A stretch of DNA of 64,000 nucleotides from Thermomicrobiales bacterium (GTDB lineage Bacteria > Chloroflexota > Chloroflexia > Thermomicrobiales > UBA6265). A program made the translations under genes and the position numbers. Where the stretch lies: NCBI GenBank assembly GCA_030447415.1, contig JAUJOZ010000001.1:62001-126000 (forward strand), read 5' to 3'. The notes under the pieces are model-generated. The model saw nothing but the letters and a program-made list of their open reading frames with translations, had not been told where the DNA came from and did not search any database. Every line of letters begins with the position of its first letter. The stretch's first letter is position 1. Below, piece by piece: positions 17,554 to 25,108 of this stretch.

Positions 17554-18717
17554 TTACAGCGGCGGTTCGGCCAGCTTGATGTAGCGGCGGACGCTGCCGC
17601 GGTTTCGGGGGTCGTCGGCAAGGCCGAGAAGTGCAAGGAGCTGGGTTTCGTCGGCGCCCTGCTTCGCCTTCTCCACCGCGTAGGTGTGGCGCAGCGTCTG
17701 GGGCGTGACCTCCTTGCGCAGGCCGGCGGCGTGGCGAACGCGTTCGACCATGCCGTTGACTGCCTGGGGGCCGTAGGGGAAGAGGGTGTCGACCGGTGAC
17801 TTGACATCCAGATAGACGGCGTACAGGGCGGCGAACTCCGCGTCGGCGGCGAGCTTGCGCTCCTTCCCCCGCTTCATGACGTCGTCGTAGAAGACGAAGA
17901 CGACCGGGCGCTCGGGGTCGGCGAGATCGACGTGGTCGCGGCGCAGCGCCAATAACTCGCCGCGGGTCAGTCCCAGGCGAAGCATCAGCCAGATGGCGGG
18001 GGCGCTCCACGGCTCGTCCTCGGCCGCCGCGGCGAGCAGCGCCTCCTGCTCCGCGGCGAAGAGTGGGACTGGGGAGCGGAGCTGGATAGTGTGCGGGTAG
18101 TAGCCGGCGGTCGGGTCGGCCCCGAGGACGCGGGCGTCCTCGATCAGGTAACGGAAGAAGCGGCGGGCGGAGGTGAGACGACGCTTGCGCGTGGGACGGC
18201 TGTTGGCCTCGCCGAGATAGCGGGCGATATCGGCCCGATCGATGGCATCGATCGGCTTCGGGCCGATCAGCTTCTCGAGGATCGTCAGGTCGTAGCAATA
18301 GGACTCGACCGTGTTCCGTGGTCGCTTGCCCTGCTCCAGTTCGCGCCGATACCAGGCGCGGGCAAGCTCCAGACTGCTCCCTGGCTCCATCGGCGGGAGG
18401 CCGCCGAGCAGAGGGGCGAAGCGGCCGGTGGGACCGGGGGCGAACAGGATGAGTTGATCGGGCACCTCGTCCGCCGCCCGCTGCTCCAGACGGAGCAGCG
18501 CGGGATCGTCGGTGTGCGGCGCCGCTCGATCTTCGACCGAGATCCCGTCGAGACGATGGCGTCGTCGCCGCGGCGAGCGATCCGGGGACGCGGGGGAGGG
18601 CGCGGGGGTTGGCGCCTCGGCACTGGGCTCGCCCCCGCTGTTGGTGTCCGAGATCGGCTGCGGAGCAGCCGCCGGCGGGGTGGTCGTCGGCTTGGCGGTG
18701 GTCGGTTTGCGCGGCAT
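17554..18717 (-). CDS. tyrosine recombinase with unusual catalytic residues
   Basis: Site-specific recombinase or integrase-type protein of 387 residues. The first 110 residues are a Pro/Thr/Ala-rich extension (TTAKPTTTPPAAAPQ), unusual for the family. A SAM-like core-binding domain occupies about 110-200 (RNTVESYCYDLTILEKLIG, RADIARYLGEAN). The catalytic domain from about 210 has the first Arg in GLTRGELLALRRDHVD, a Lys in MKRGKERKL, the second Arg at 343 (TLRHTYA) and the nucleophile Tyr379 (SVRRYIKL). Two positions differ from the consensus: the His of the HxLRH box is Gln340, and the His/Trp before the Tyr is Leu366 (LLGLADD). It may still be active, since the second His varies in the family. 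The adjacent DUF2325 gene and nearby insertion sequences suggest a mobile context. Confidence 0.8.
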   Translation of the reverse strand: MPRKPTTAKPTTTPPAAAPQPISDTNSGGEPSAEAPTPAPSPASPDRSPRRRRHRLDGISVEDRAAPHTDDPALLRLEQRAADEVPDQLILFAPGPTGRFAPLLGGLPPMEPGSSLELARAWYRRELEQGKRPRNTVESYCYDLTILEKLIGPKPIDAIDRADIARYLGEANSRPTRKRRLTSARRFFRYLIEDARVLGADPTAGYYPHTIQLRSPVPLFAAEQEALLAAAAEDEPWSAPAIWLMLRLGLTRGELLALRRDHVDLADPERPVVFVFYDDVMKRGKERKLAADAEFAALYAVYLDVKSPVDTLFPYGPQAVNGMVERVRHAAGLRKEVTPQTLRHTYAVEKAKQGADETQLLALLGLADDPRNRGSVRRYIKLAEPPL

Positions 18718-18819
18718 CGCGGCCCCCTCCGCAGCGTACGGACACCCTCAGCGTAGGCCGCGGCGCCGGTCCTGTCAAGCGACCGTACGGCGGGAGCGGC
18801 CGGGCGGGAGTTGCCCACG

Positions 18820-19845
18820 TCAGGGCCGCGGCAACGGCGCGACATGCGCCTCGACGGCCCGCCGCACCGCGGCAACGCCGGCCGTTTGCGCCGCCACCAC
18901 GGGGACGCCGAGCCGCGCGGCCGCGGCCCGAACTTGGTCCGCTGTGCTGTGCGCCAGCCGGCGGCCGACGAGGACCGCGATATCGGCGCCCGCCACCTGC
19001 TGCTCTACCTCCCTGGCGCGCCGAACCGCCTCCCAGGCGGAGGGAACCTCCCGCACTGCCGCGACCCCGGAGCCGGTGAGGTCCACGCGCACGAGCGCGC
19101 GCAGGGCCGGGTGTCCACCCGCGACGACGACCACGAGTCCGCGAAGGTCTGGGGAGTCCGAACGCTCTCGATCCGAGCGGTCCCCTGCCTCGGTCGCTCG
19201 CGGCCGGTTCGCGGCCCGGCGCGTCGCCTCGACGCGGTAGGCGGCGTCGCGCTCGCCGAGGGCATGCAGCAGCCGCTCGGCGGCGCGAGCCACCGTGGGC
19301 TCGGCGGCGTGGCTTCGGCCCAGCGCTTCGGCGAGAGCGACCGCTCGCGCCGGAAGTCCCGTCGCAGGTGGGGCGAAGCTTTCCTGCTCCAATAGCTCCA
19401 GCGTCGCCAGCGGGCCGACGAAGGCCGCCGCGATGGCGCTCCTCCGTTCCGGCACGAGGACGACGTCCCAACCTTCTTCACCCGCGGCCGCGGCGGCTTC
19501 GAGGAGCCGTAGCGCCGCCTCGGCCCGGTGACCGGCGTCCCGCTCAGTGAGCGCCACGGCGTCGAAGAGCGCGGCGGCCCAGCCGGCGACCTGCGCCGAG
19601 GGGACATCCGCCTCGACACGATCCAGGAGATCGGTGAAGAGACGGGCAATGGCAACATGGTCCCCCGCGTCAGCGTAGATGGCGTGCAGGGCGGCGACGG
19701 TTTCCGCCGAGGCGTCACCCGCAGCGAAGGCGCGCTCGTACGCTTCCCTCGCCGCTGCGAAGTCCCCGGCCTCGAAGCGGAGCCGGGCCGCGGTGGCGAG
19801 CCACATGGGTTTGTCAGACTGATCATTCACGGGAGACATCGGCAT
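18820..19845 (-). CDS. TPR-like protein with C-terminal DUF2325 domain
   Basis: A 341-residue cytosolic protein. The N-terminal part (to about 210) consists of helical repeats with TPR character (LRFEAGDFAAAREAYERAF, ALHAIYADAGDHVAIARLF). The C-terminal 100 residues are a DUF2325 domain, recognised by VVVVAGGHPALRALVRVDL, PSAWEAVRRAREVEQQV, GADIAVLVGRR, HSTADQVR and VPVVAAQTAGVAAVRRAVEA. DUF2325 has a Rossmann-like look and unknown function, and often accompanies DNA-related genes. I chose the ATG at 19845; the frame remains open upstream, but that stretch is a low-complexity reading of GTGCTCC repeats. It is transcribed towards the recombinase gene, 102 bp away, and may be co-transcribed with it. 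Confidence 0.7.
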   Translation of the reverse strand: MPMSPVNDQSDKPMWLATAARLRFEAGDFAAAREAYERAFAAGDASAETVAALHAIYADAGDHVAIARLFTDLLDRVEADVPSAQVAGWAAALFDAVALTERDAGHRAEAALRLLEAAAAAGEEGWDVVLVPERRSAIAAAFVGPLATLELLEQESFAPPATGLPARAVALAEALGRSHAAEPTVARAAERLLHALGERDAAYRVEATRRAANRPRATEAGDRSDRERSDSPDLRGLVVVVAGGHPALRALVRVDLTGSGVAAVREVPSAWEAVRRAREVEQQVAGADIAVLVGRRLAHSTADQVRAAAARLGVPVVAAQTAGVAAVRRAVEAHVAPLPRP

Positions 19846-19885
19846 AGGGACCGTGACCTGACGTGGTGGCGGACGAGCGCCGTGC

Positions 19886-19915
19886 GTGCTCCGCGCTCCG
19901 TGCTCCGTGCTCCGT
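19886..19915. repeat. GTGCTCCG tandem repeat
   Basis: A short tandem repeat of the unit GTGCTCCG/GCTCCGC (about three and a half copies) lies between the divergent DUF2325 and cupin genes. Similar short iterations (for example GTCCTC near 57515) occur elsewhere in the window between genes. Confidence 0.5.
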
Positions 19916-20015
19916 TCATTGGGACGTTTGCTAGACTGCGCCGGTGCCATTTGCCCGCAACGTTGCGGTGATTGTCGCCGTGCGCCGTCCGCCGGTGATC
20001 ACCGAGGAGAAAATC

Positions 20016-20420
20016 ATGCAGACCGATCGAAGCCCCGACTCGCCGTTCGCGCGCCCCGTCACCGAGCCGACTGGGGGGCTCGCGTTCGCGCCGACGTGGG
20101 CGCGGCTGGACCAGCAACCGGCGTTCTCGCCAGTTCCGGGCATCACCATGCGCTCTCTGACCGGCGAACGGATCATGCTGAACTGGGTCCAGATCGAACC
20201 GAACACGGAGGTGCCTCGCCACCAGCACCCGCACGAGCAGGTGGGGATGCTGTTGGAGGGGGCGCTGGAGTTGACCATTGGCGACGAGACCCGGGTGCTG
20301 CACCCGGGCGACGCCTACACACTTCCGCCCGACCTGCCACACCGCGCGATCACCGGGGACGAGGGCTGCATCGTGCTCGACATTTTCTCACCCCCGCGCG
20401 AGGACTACATGACCGAGTAG
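20016..20420 (+). CDS. small cupin-domain protein
   Basis: A 134-residue single-domain cupin. The ATG at 20016 is preceded by GAGGAG six bases upstream, which decides the start over an upstream ATG at 19944. Cupin motif 1 is visible as [20 protein letters not shown] (about residues 68-87), with the two His and Glu metal ligands. Motif 2 is [16 protein letters not shown] (about 98-113), with the third His. Such proteins act as metal-dependent isomerases or sensors; the substrate cannot be read from sequence. It stands alone, divergent from the DUF2325 gene and followed by a terminator hairpin and an insertion sequence. Confidence 0.8.
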   Translation: MQTDRSPDSPFARPVTEPTGGLAFAPTWARLDQQPAFSPVPGITMRSLTGERIMLNWVQIEPNTEVPRHQHPHEQVGMLLEGALELTIGDETRVLHPGDAYTLPPDLPHRAITGDEGCIVLDIFSPPREDYMTE

Positions 20421-20430
20421 GCAAGAGGCC

Positions 20431-20458
20431 GTCAGGGCACCCATGAAGGCGCCCTGAC
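20431..20458 (+). terminator. terminator after cupin gene
   Basis: GTCAGGGC pairs with GCCCTGAC (eight base pairs, 12-base loop) ten bases after the stop codon. A short T-containing tail (CTTAAGTTT) follows, which is also the start of the adjacent insertion sequence end. Confidence 0.6.
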
Positions 20459-21402
20459 CTTAAGTTTGGCTGATTGGGGCAAGCGGGAGGCGCGCCACCC
20501 CAGGATTGCAGGCGCTGGTGGAGGAAGGCGGCGAGGGGAAACGAGCGACGACGGGACGCCGCGCGGTCAGATCGGCCGTGCGCCCGCGACGGCGGTAGTC
20601 CGGGTCTGGACCCAGGCGTCTATTTCCGCCCGGGCGTGCGGGGATCGCGTCCAGGCCGGCCGGAATTCCCCGAGGTGCCACAACTCCTGCCGGAGTCCTT
20701 GGCGCAGTCGCCCGGTCGACCACCGGCGCGCGGCGTACCACCGCCCGAGGGCGGGGACGGTCCCCGGTCCGAGGCCCCAGGTCCAGTACCCGGTCAGGAT
20801 CAGCAGCGCGTAGACCCAGACAAGCCACGGGATCACGTCCGCGGCCCCCCGCGCGCTGAAGGCTTGCTGCTGCCCCAGGCCGAACCCGCGCTTGAGCTCC
20901 TGGTGCATCACCTCAACCTCCCAGCGCTGCCACGCCCAGGCGAGCAGGTCGGCGAGCGGCAGCGGGATGGCCCACTCGTCTTCCTGGGCCATTGCCAGCG
21001 TGACCAGGAAGAACTGGGGATCGCGCTGCCGCCGGATCACGCCGCGTCTGCAGTCGATGCCCCGCACGACGATCAAGGCCAGCGGCTGGAACGGCTTGCC
21101 CTGGATCAGCCAGGTGCCGGTAACGGTGGCGGTCAGCGGGACGATGCGCCCCCGCACCGCCACCGTCACCTCCTGCCACTCTGGTGCCCGGTGCAGCCGC
21201 CGCCGGACGAACACGCGCTCTTGGCGGACGGCGTCGCGGTACGGCGCCAGGCGCGAACCAGGTCGCGGCCAGCGTCGGAGTGGTCGACGCGGTATCATGC
21301 GGGGGCATCAGGGCTCCTTGGTTGGTCAGCTGGGTCGCACCTCCACCCCCTACCGAGTCCGTCCCCGATGTCAATCCCTCCCCCCAATCAGCCCAACCTA
21401 AG
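20459..21402. mobile_element. IS4-like element, internally deleted, with terminal inverted repeats
   Basis: The ends are CTTAAGTTTGGCTGATTGGG (G) at 20459-20479 and its imperfect complement at 21382-21402 (CCCCAATCAGCCCAACCTAA followed by G); 19 of 21 positions match. Between them is the C-terminal half of a DDE transposase on the minus strand. At about 944 bp the element is shorter than intact relatives, so it is probably a defective derivative. Its right end touches the next insertion sequence. Confidence 0.7.
20567..21308 (-). pseudogene. truncated and frameshifted IS4-type transposase
   Basis: The reading frame gives the C-terminal part of a DDE transposase: RLAPYRDAVRQERVFVRRRL, VRGRIVPLTATVTGTWLIQG, QRWEVEVMHQELKRGFGLGQ (which carries the catalytic Glu) and ELWHLGEFRPAW. 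A plausible start (AAGGAG then ATG at 21308, MPPHDTASTTPTLAATW) is in a different frame; a one-base shift near 21260 would join TLAATW to RLAPYRDAVR. Even then the product would have about 245 residues and lack the N-terminal half with the first catalytic Asp, so it cannot be active alone. Confidence 0.7.
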
Positions 21403-22258
21403 AGGACGTTTCAATACCCGGCGGGCGTGGCATCATCGAGTCCATGAAGCACGCAGACCTGGTGTCCGACGACCTCTGGGAGGCGATCGAACCGTTCCTC
21501 CCCAAGGAGCCGCCCAAGCCGAAGGGCGGCCGTCCCCGCGTCCCCGACCGCGCCGCCCTCGCCGGGATCGTCTTCGTCCTCAAGACCGGGATTCCCCGGC
21601 AAATGCTGCCGACCGAGCTGGGCTGCGGCAGCGGCTCGACCTGCTGGCGCCGCCTGCGGACTGGCAGGCGGCCGGCGTCTGGGAGAAGCTGCACGAACGG
21701 GTGCTGAACTGGCTGGGCGATCAAGCCGCCGTCGACTGGTCTCGGGCGAGCGTGGACAGCCTCAGCGTCCGGGCGAAAAGGGGGCGAGCAGACCGGGCCG
21801 AACCCGACCGACCGCGGGAAGGCGGGCACCAAATACCACCTCGTGGTGGATCGGAACGGCATCCCGCTCGCGGTGCGGCTCTCGGCGGCCAACGCCCACG
21901 ATGCGACCCAGCTGCTGCCCTGATCGACGCCGTCCCGCCCATCATCGGCCCGCGCGGGAAACCGGGGCGGCCTCGGAAGCGCCCGGCGAAACTGCACGGC
22001 GACAAGGCCTACGATTCCTCGCCCCTTCGCCGCGCACTTCGGGTCCGCGGCATTACTCCGCGTCTCGCCCGTCGGGGGATCGACTCCAGCGAGCGCCTCG
22101 GGCGGTACCGGTGGGTCGTCGAGCGGACGCAAGCGTGGCTGCTGGGGTGCCGGCGGCTCGGCATCCGCTACGAGCGCCGGGCCGACCTGCTCCAGGGCCT
22201 GCTCCACCTGACCTGCGCCCTGCTCTGCCTGCGCTTCCTCGACCCAGTGGACGCGTAA
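21403..22258. mobile_element. IS5-family insertion sequence, degenerate
   Basis: A single IS5-type transposase reading frame, broken by shifts, starts 42 bp after the inverted repeat of the preceding element. The expected terminal inverted repeat cannot be seen on the right side after the stop at 22258, so that end may be lost. The two elements abut, which suggests one inserted next to or into the other. The left boundary given here is approximate. Confidence 0.5.
21444..22258 (+). pseudogene. IS5-family transposase with several frameshifts
   Basis: It starts as MKHADLVSDDLWEAIEPFLP with GRPRVPDRAALAGIVFVLKT (frame 1), then needs a shift near 21655 to read WQAAGVWEKLHERVLNWLG and the first catalytic segment VDWSRASVDSLSVRAKRG. 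The next segment, GPNPTDRGKAGTKYHLVVD with SAANAHDATQLL, is in another frame (21780-21915). The frame then returns for KLHGDKAYDS (second Asp), RRGIDSSERLGRYRWVVERT (catalytic Glu region) and RFLDPVDA. Some IS5 relatives use one programmed shift, but three separate shifts point to decay. Confidence 0.75.
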
Positions 22259-22310
22259 TGGCACGCAGCGCGCCCCATATCCATGCCTCCTCGCCGGCTG
22301 CCTCAGCCGG

Positions 22311-23402
22311 TCAGGCGGTAGAAGCGGAAGAAGTCGTGCTCGATCGGTAGCACCTCGACCGCTCGAAGCCTGCCTCCTCCGCGTAGCGGCGCATCGTCGC
22401 CTCGCGCATCACCGTCCCCGTCGCCGCCGACGGCTGCTCCACCATCCCGACCGGCAGGCAGTGCAGGATGCTGAAGTCATACATGTAGCGCTCGACCTCG
22501 TCGCCCGGCGCCGTGAAGCGGTCAGCCACCTTCTCGTCCACGATCAGGACCGGGCCACCCTCGCCGACGAGCCGGCGCATCGCCCCCAGCACGGCGACGG
22601 GGTTCGGCATGTCGTGGATACACTCGACGGCGAGCGCGAAGTCGTAGCGCCCGGCAAGGTCCGGATCACCCGCGTCGCGGACGTGGAACGCGACGCGGTC
22701 GGCCACCCCGGCTGCCTCGGCGTTGGCGCGCGCCGCTGCCACCGAGGCCTCATCCAGGTCGAAGCCGTCCACGCGGACGTTGGGATAGGCCTGGGCGATG
22801 GCGATGCTGGACCAGCCGAGACCCATGCCGACGTCGGCAACGCGGGCCGGCGGGTTAGCCTCCAGACGGGCGTGGACGTCTGGCATCGCGGGGAGCCACT
22901 CCTGGGCGAGGAGGTGGCGGAACTGCGGGCGGGTCGTGCCGGCCTGACCCTCGGCGAGGTCTGCCCCATAGTCCTCGAATGGCACGCCCGCGCCCGTGCG
23001 GAACGCCTCGAGGAGCTGGGGCAGCGGCTTGACGCAGCCGGCGAAGATCTGAGCCATTGGCGCCATCGCGGCCGGGCTGTCCGGGTCGACGAGCACCGCC
23101 TCGTACCCGGCCGGCAGGCGGAACCGTCGCTCGGTGGCCGGCGCGTGCGGGTTCTCGACCGCGAGGATCCCCGTCACGGCCTGTTGCTCCAGCCACTCGC
23201 GGGCGTAGCGCTCGGCGGTATCGGTCCGCTGCGCCAGCTCGCCGCTCGTCGCCGGGCCGCCGTCGGCCAGGGCCCGGTAGTAGCCGAGCCGGTCCCCGAG
23301 GTAGACGGCGAAGAGGTCCATGGCCGCGGTGGTCGCGTTGAAGAGGCGCTCGACAAGCGCGTCGGGCGGAGCGGGGGGCGCGCCGGGGTCGGTTGCCTGC
23401 AT
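22311..23402 (-). CDS. class I SAM-dependent methyltransferase, 3' end frameshifted
   Basis: The enzyme would transfer a methyl group from S-adenosylmethionine to an unknown small molecule. Residues about 10-110 form a winged-helix dimerisation domain as in the Rv2258c-like group (RLGYYRALADGGPATSGELA). The Rossmann domain starts at about 190 with VADVGMGLGWSS, followed by VDGFDLDEAS and VRDAGDPDL. The ribosome site is close to ideal (GAGGAGGTGATCC directly before the ATG at 23402). At the 3' end the frame reads an unlikely FERSRCYRSSTTSSASTA. Adding one G in the CGGTCGAGG stretch near 22358 gives the expected FERVEVLPIEHDFFRFYR and a stop at 22303. So the last 17 or so codons are probably out of frame through a one-base loss or a sequencing error. 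Confidence 0.8.
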   Translation of the reverse strand: MQATDPGAPPAPPDALVERLFNATTAAMDLFAVYLGDRLGYYRALADGGPATSGELAQRTDTAERYAREWLEQQAVTGILAVENPHAPATERRFRLPAGYEAVLVDPDSPAAMAPMAQIFAGCVKPLPQLLEAFRTGAGVPFEDYGADLAEGQAGTTRPQFRHLLAQEWLPAMPDVHARLEANPPARVADVGMGLGWSSIAIAQAYPNVRVDGFDLDEASVAAARANAEAAGVADRVAFHVRDAGDPDLAGRYDFALAVECIHDMPNPVAVLGAMRRLVGEGGPVLIVDEKVADRFTAPGDEVERYMYDFSILHCLPVGMVEQPSAATGTVMREATMRRYAEEAGFERSRCYRSSTTSSASTA

Positions 23403-23516
23403 GGATCACCTCCTCGGGCATGTCGTACTCCACGCTCGAGCGTGTCGGTGCCGCCTACGGTACGCCCGTGGGGGGCGACGTCAAGTCTGCGAGGTTTTGC
23501 AACGCGCTCTAAGAGA

Positions 23517-23536
23517 GGCGGACACATCGGTCCGCC
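23517..23536. repeat. palindromic GGCGGAC...GTCCGCC repeat
   Basis: A perfect seven-base inverted repeat, GGCGGAC and GTCCGCC around ACATCG, followed by CCTACCC. The same sort of short GC palindrome recurs between genes in related genomes by my recollection. It may serve as a terminator for the minus-strand remnant to its right. Confidence 0.45.
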
Positions 23537-23576
23537 CCTACCCACTGCAGGCCGTCTCGTCCCTCGTCCCTCACCA

Positions 23577-23807
23577 TTACTTCCCTTCGCGCGGCAGCAA
23601 CTCCACGTCGAGCTGATCCAGCCGCTGCCGGTCGGCCACCAGATCGATTGCGGTGACCTTGCCATCGACGACCGTGAAGCTGAGGACCGCCCGGATCCGA
23701 TCACCCGGCGCCCAGGCCGCCCCCGCGATCCCGTCGATTCCTGAGGTGAACTCGCAGTTGCTCACCGCGCGGCGGTTGCTGTCGATCGATAGATCGACGC
23801 AGCACAC
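23577..23807 (-). pseudogene. C-terminal remnant of an NTF2/SnoaL-like domain (possibly of a SigJ-type sigma factor)
   Basis: The last 50 or so residues read AGAAWAPGDRIRAVLSFTVV, DGKVTAIDLVADRQRLDQLD and VELLPREGK, which matches the end of the SnoaL-like domain attached to SigJ-type ECF sigma factors. Everything upstream of about 23735 is unrelated, and no sigma region is present on this side. The open frame begins exactly at the inverted repeat (23807) that flanks the aldo/keto reductase, so the gene appears to have been cut there. Confidence 0.5.
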
Positions 23808-23828
23808 CTCGCCACGACATCCTTGACA
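23807..23828 (+). repeat. inverted repeat flanking the aldo/keto reductase, left copy
   Basis: CCTCGCCACGACATCCTTGA then CA. Its reverse complement occurs at 24967-24988 with one mismatch in 22, and weaker similarity (about 16 of 24) continues inward through a GGCAG motif. Both copies contain an inward-facing TTGACA that could act as a -35 element. Confidence 0.65.
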
Positions 23829-23929
23829 TATATTTGCAGTCGACCTTGGCAGTACGAGGCGCGGCGGACGCTGCCGGCGTGGGTTCGGTCGGCCCGATCC
23901 TCTTTTCGTTGGAAGCGGGAGGCCCCTCG

Positions 23930-24913
23930 ATGGACTACGCGAAGCTCGGGAACACGGGCCTGGACGTGTCGCGGATCTGCCTCGGCTGCATGGGCTTCGG
24001 GGACGCGGGGCGGTGGATCCACCAATGGGTCCTCGACGAGGAGAGCAGCCGGCCGGTCATCAAGCACGCCCTCGACCTGGGGATCAACTTCTTCGACACC
24101 GCCAACGTTTACTCCCTCGGCCGGAGCGAGGAGATCCTCGGACGCGCCTTGCGGGACTTCGCGAACCGGGACGAGGTCGTCGTCGCCACCAAGGTGCACG
24201 GCCGGATGCACGACGGACCGAACGGCGCCGGGCTGTCGCGCAAGGCGATCCTGAGCGAGATCGACAAGAGCCTGCGGCGGCTCCAGACCGACTACGTGGA
24301 CCTGTACATCGTCCATCGTTGGGACGATGACACCCCGATCGAGGAGACGATGGAGGCGCTGCACGACGTGGTGCGGGCCGGCAAGGCCCGCTACCTCGGG
24401 GCCTCCGCCATGTGGGCGTGGCAGTTCCAGAAGGCGCTGCACGTCGCCGAGACGCACGGGTGGACCCGCTTCGTCGCGATGCAGGACCACCTCAACCTCC
24501 TCTACCGCGAGGAGGAGCGGGAGATGCTGCCGCTCTGCCGCGCGGAGGGGATCGGGGTAACCCCCTACAGCCCGCTCGCCTCCGGGCGGCTGACGCGCGA
24601 CTGGTCGTCGGAGCGCACGCTGCGGTCCGAGACCGACCAGGTCGCGAAGGGCAAGTATGACGCGACCGCCGACGCGGACCGGCTGGTCGTGGAGCGGGTC
24701 GCGGAAACCGCGGAGAAGCACGGGGTGCCGCGCGTTCACGTCGCGCTCGCCTGGCTGCTCCAGAAGGAGCCGGTGGTGGCGCCGATCGTCGGGGCGACGA
24801 AGACCCAGCACCTGGACGACGCCGTCGGTGCCCTGGCCGTCACGCTCTCCGGAGACGAGGTCACCTACTTGGAAGAGCCCTACGTGCCGCACCCAGTCGT
24901 TGGCCACCAGTAG
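23930..24913 (+). CDS. aldo/keto reductase
   Basis: NADPH-dependent oxidoreductase with a TIM-barrel fold, 327 residues. The ATG at 23930 follows GGGAGG eight bases upstream; an upstream ATG at 23834 is in frame but lies inside the inverted repeat region and lacks homology. The catalytic tetrad is visible: Asp56 and Tyr61 in FDTANVYSLG, Lys88 in VATKVHG and His129 in LYIVHRWDDD. LGCMGFGD at residues 18-25 and APIVGATKTQHLDDAV near the C-terminus (cofactor binding) are typical. The barrel is complete. It belongs to the group of potassium-channel-beta-like/YghZ-like reductases; the substrate is unknown. It is the only gene between two inverted repeats, suggesting a small cassette. Confidence 0.9.
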   Translation: MDYAKLGNTGLDVSRICLGCMGFGDAGRWIHQWVLDEESSRPVIKHALDLGINFFDTANVYSLGRSEEILGRALRDFANRDEVVVATKVHGRMHDGPNGAGLSRKAILSEIDKSLRRLQTDYVDLYIVHRWDDDTPIEETMEALHDVVRAGKARYLGASAMWAWQFQKALHVAETHGWTRFVAMQDHLNLLYREEEREMLPLCRAEGIGVTPYSPLASGRLTRDWSSERTLRSETDQVAKGKYDATADADRLVVERVAETAEKHGVPRVHVALAWLLQKEPVVAPIVGATKTQHLDDAVGALAVTLSGDEVTYLEEPYVPHPVVGHQ

Positions 24914-24966
24914 CCATCGGCGAATAGGGTGACAGCTGGCACCTGCCACGGCTAAGTCCACATATG

Positions 24967-24988
24967 TGTCAAGCATGTCGTGGCGAGG
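24967..24988 (-). repeat. inverted repeat flanking the aldo/keto reductase, right copy
   Basis: TGTCAAGCATGTCGTGGCGA then GG, the reverse complement of the left copy at 23807-23828 except for one base. Together the copies bracket about 1.18 kb containing only the aldo/keto reductase gene. Confidence 0.65.
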
Positions 24989-25108
24989 CGCGCGACGCAG
25001 GAGCCAGTGACGCATCTGACTACCGAGGTTGGACACCCCCTCCAAACGCTGATGAAGAGCGTGCACTCGCTCCCGAAGTGGGCGGCCTTCCTGCATGCAG
25101 CGTACTGC

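Noticed and set aside
21444-22258. Programmed frameshift in the IS5-type transposase
   Set aside because: Programmed cases use one shift at a slippery site; here three separate shifts would be needed.
22461-23744. Open frame of 427 codons on the plus strand opposite the methyltransferase
   Set aside because: Mirror frame of a gene with clear motifs and a near-ideal ribosome site on the other strand.
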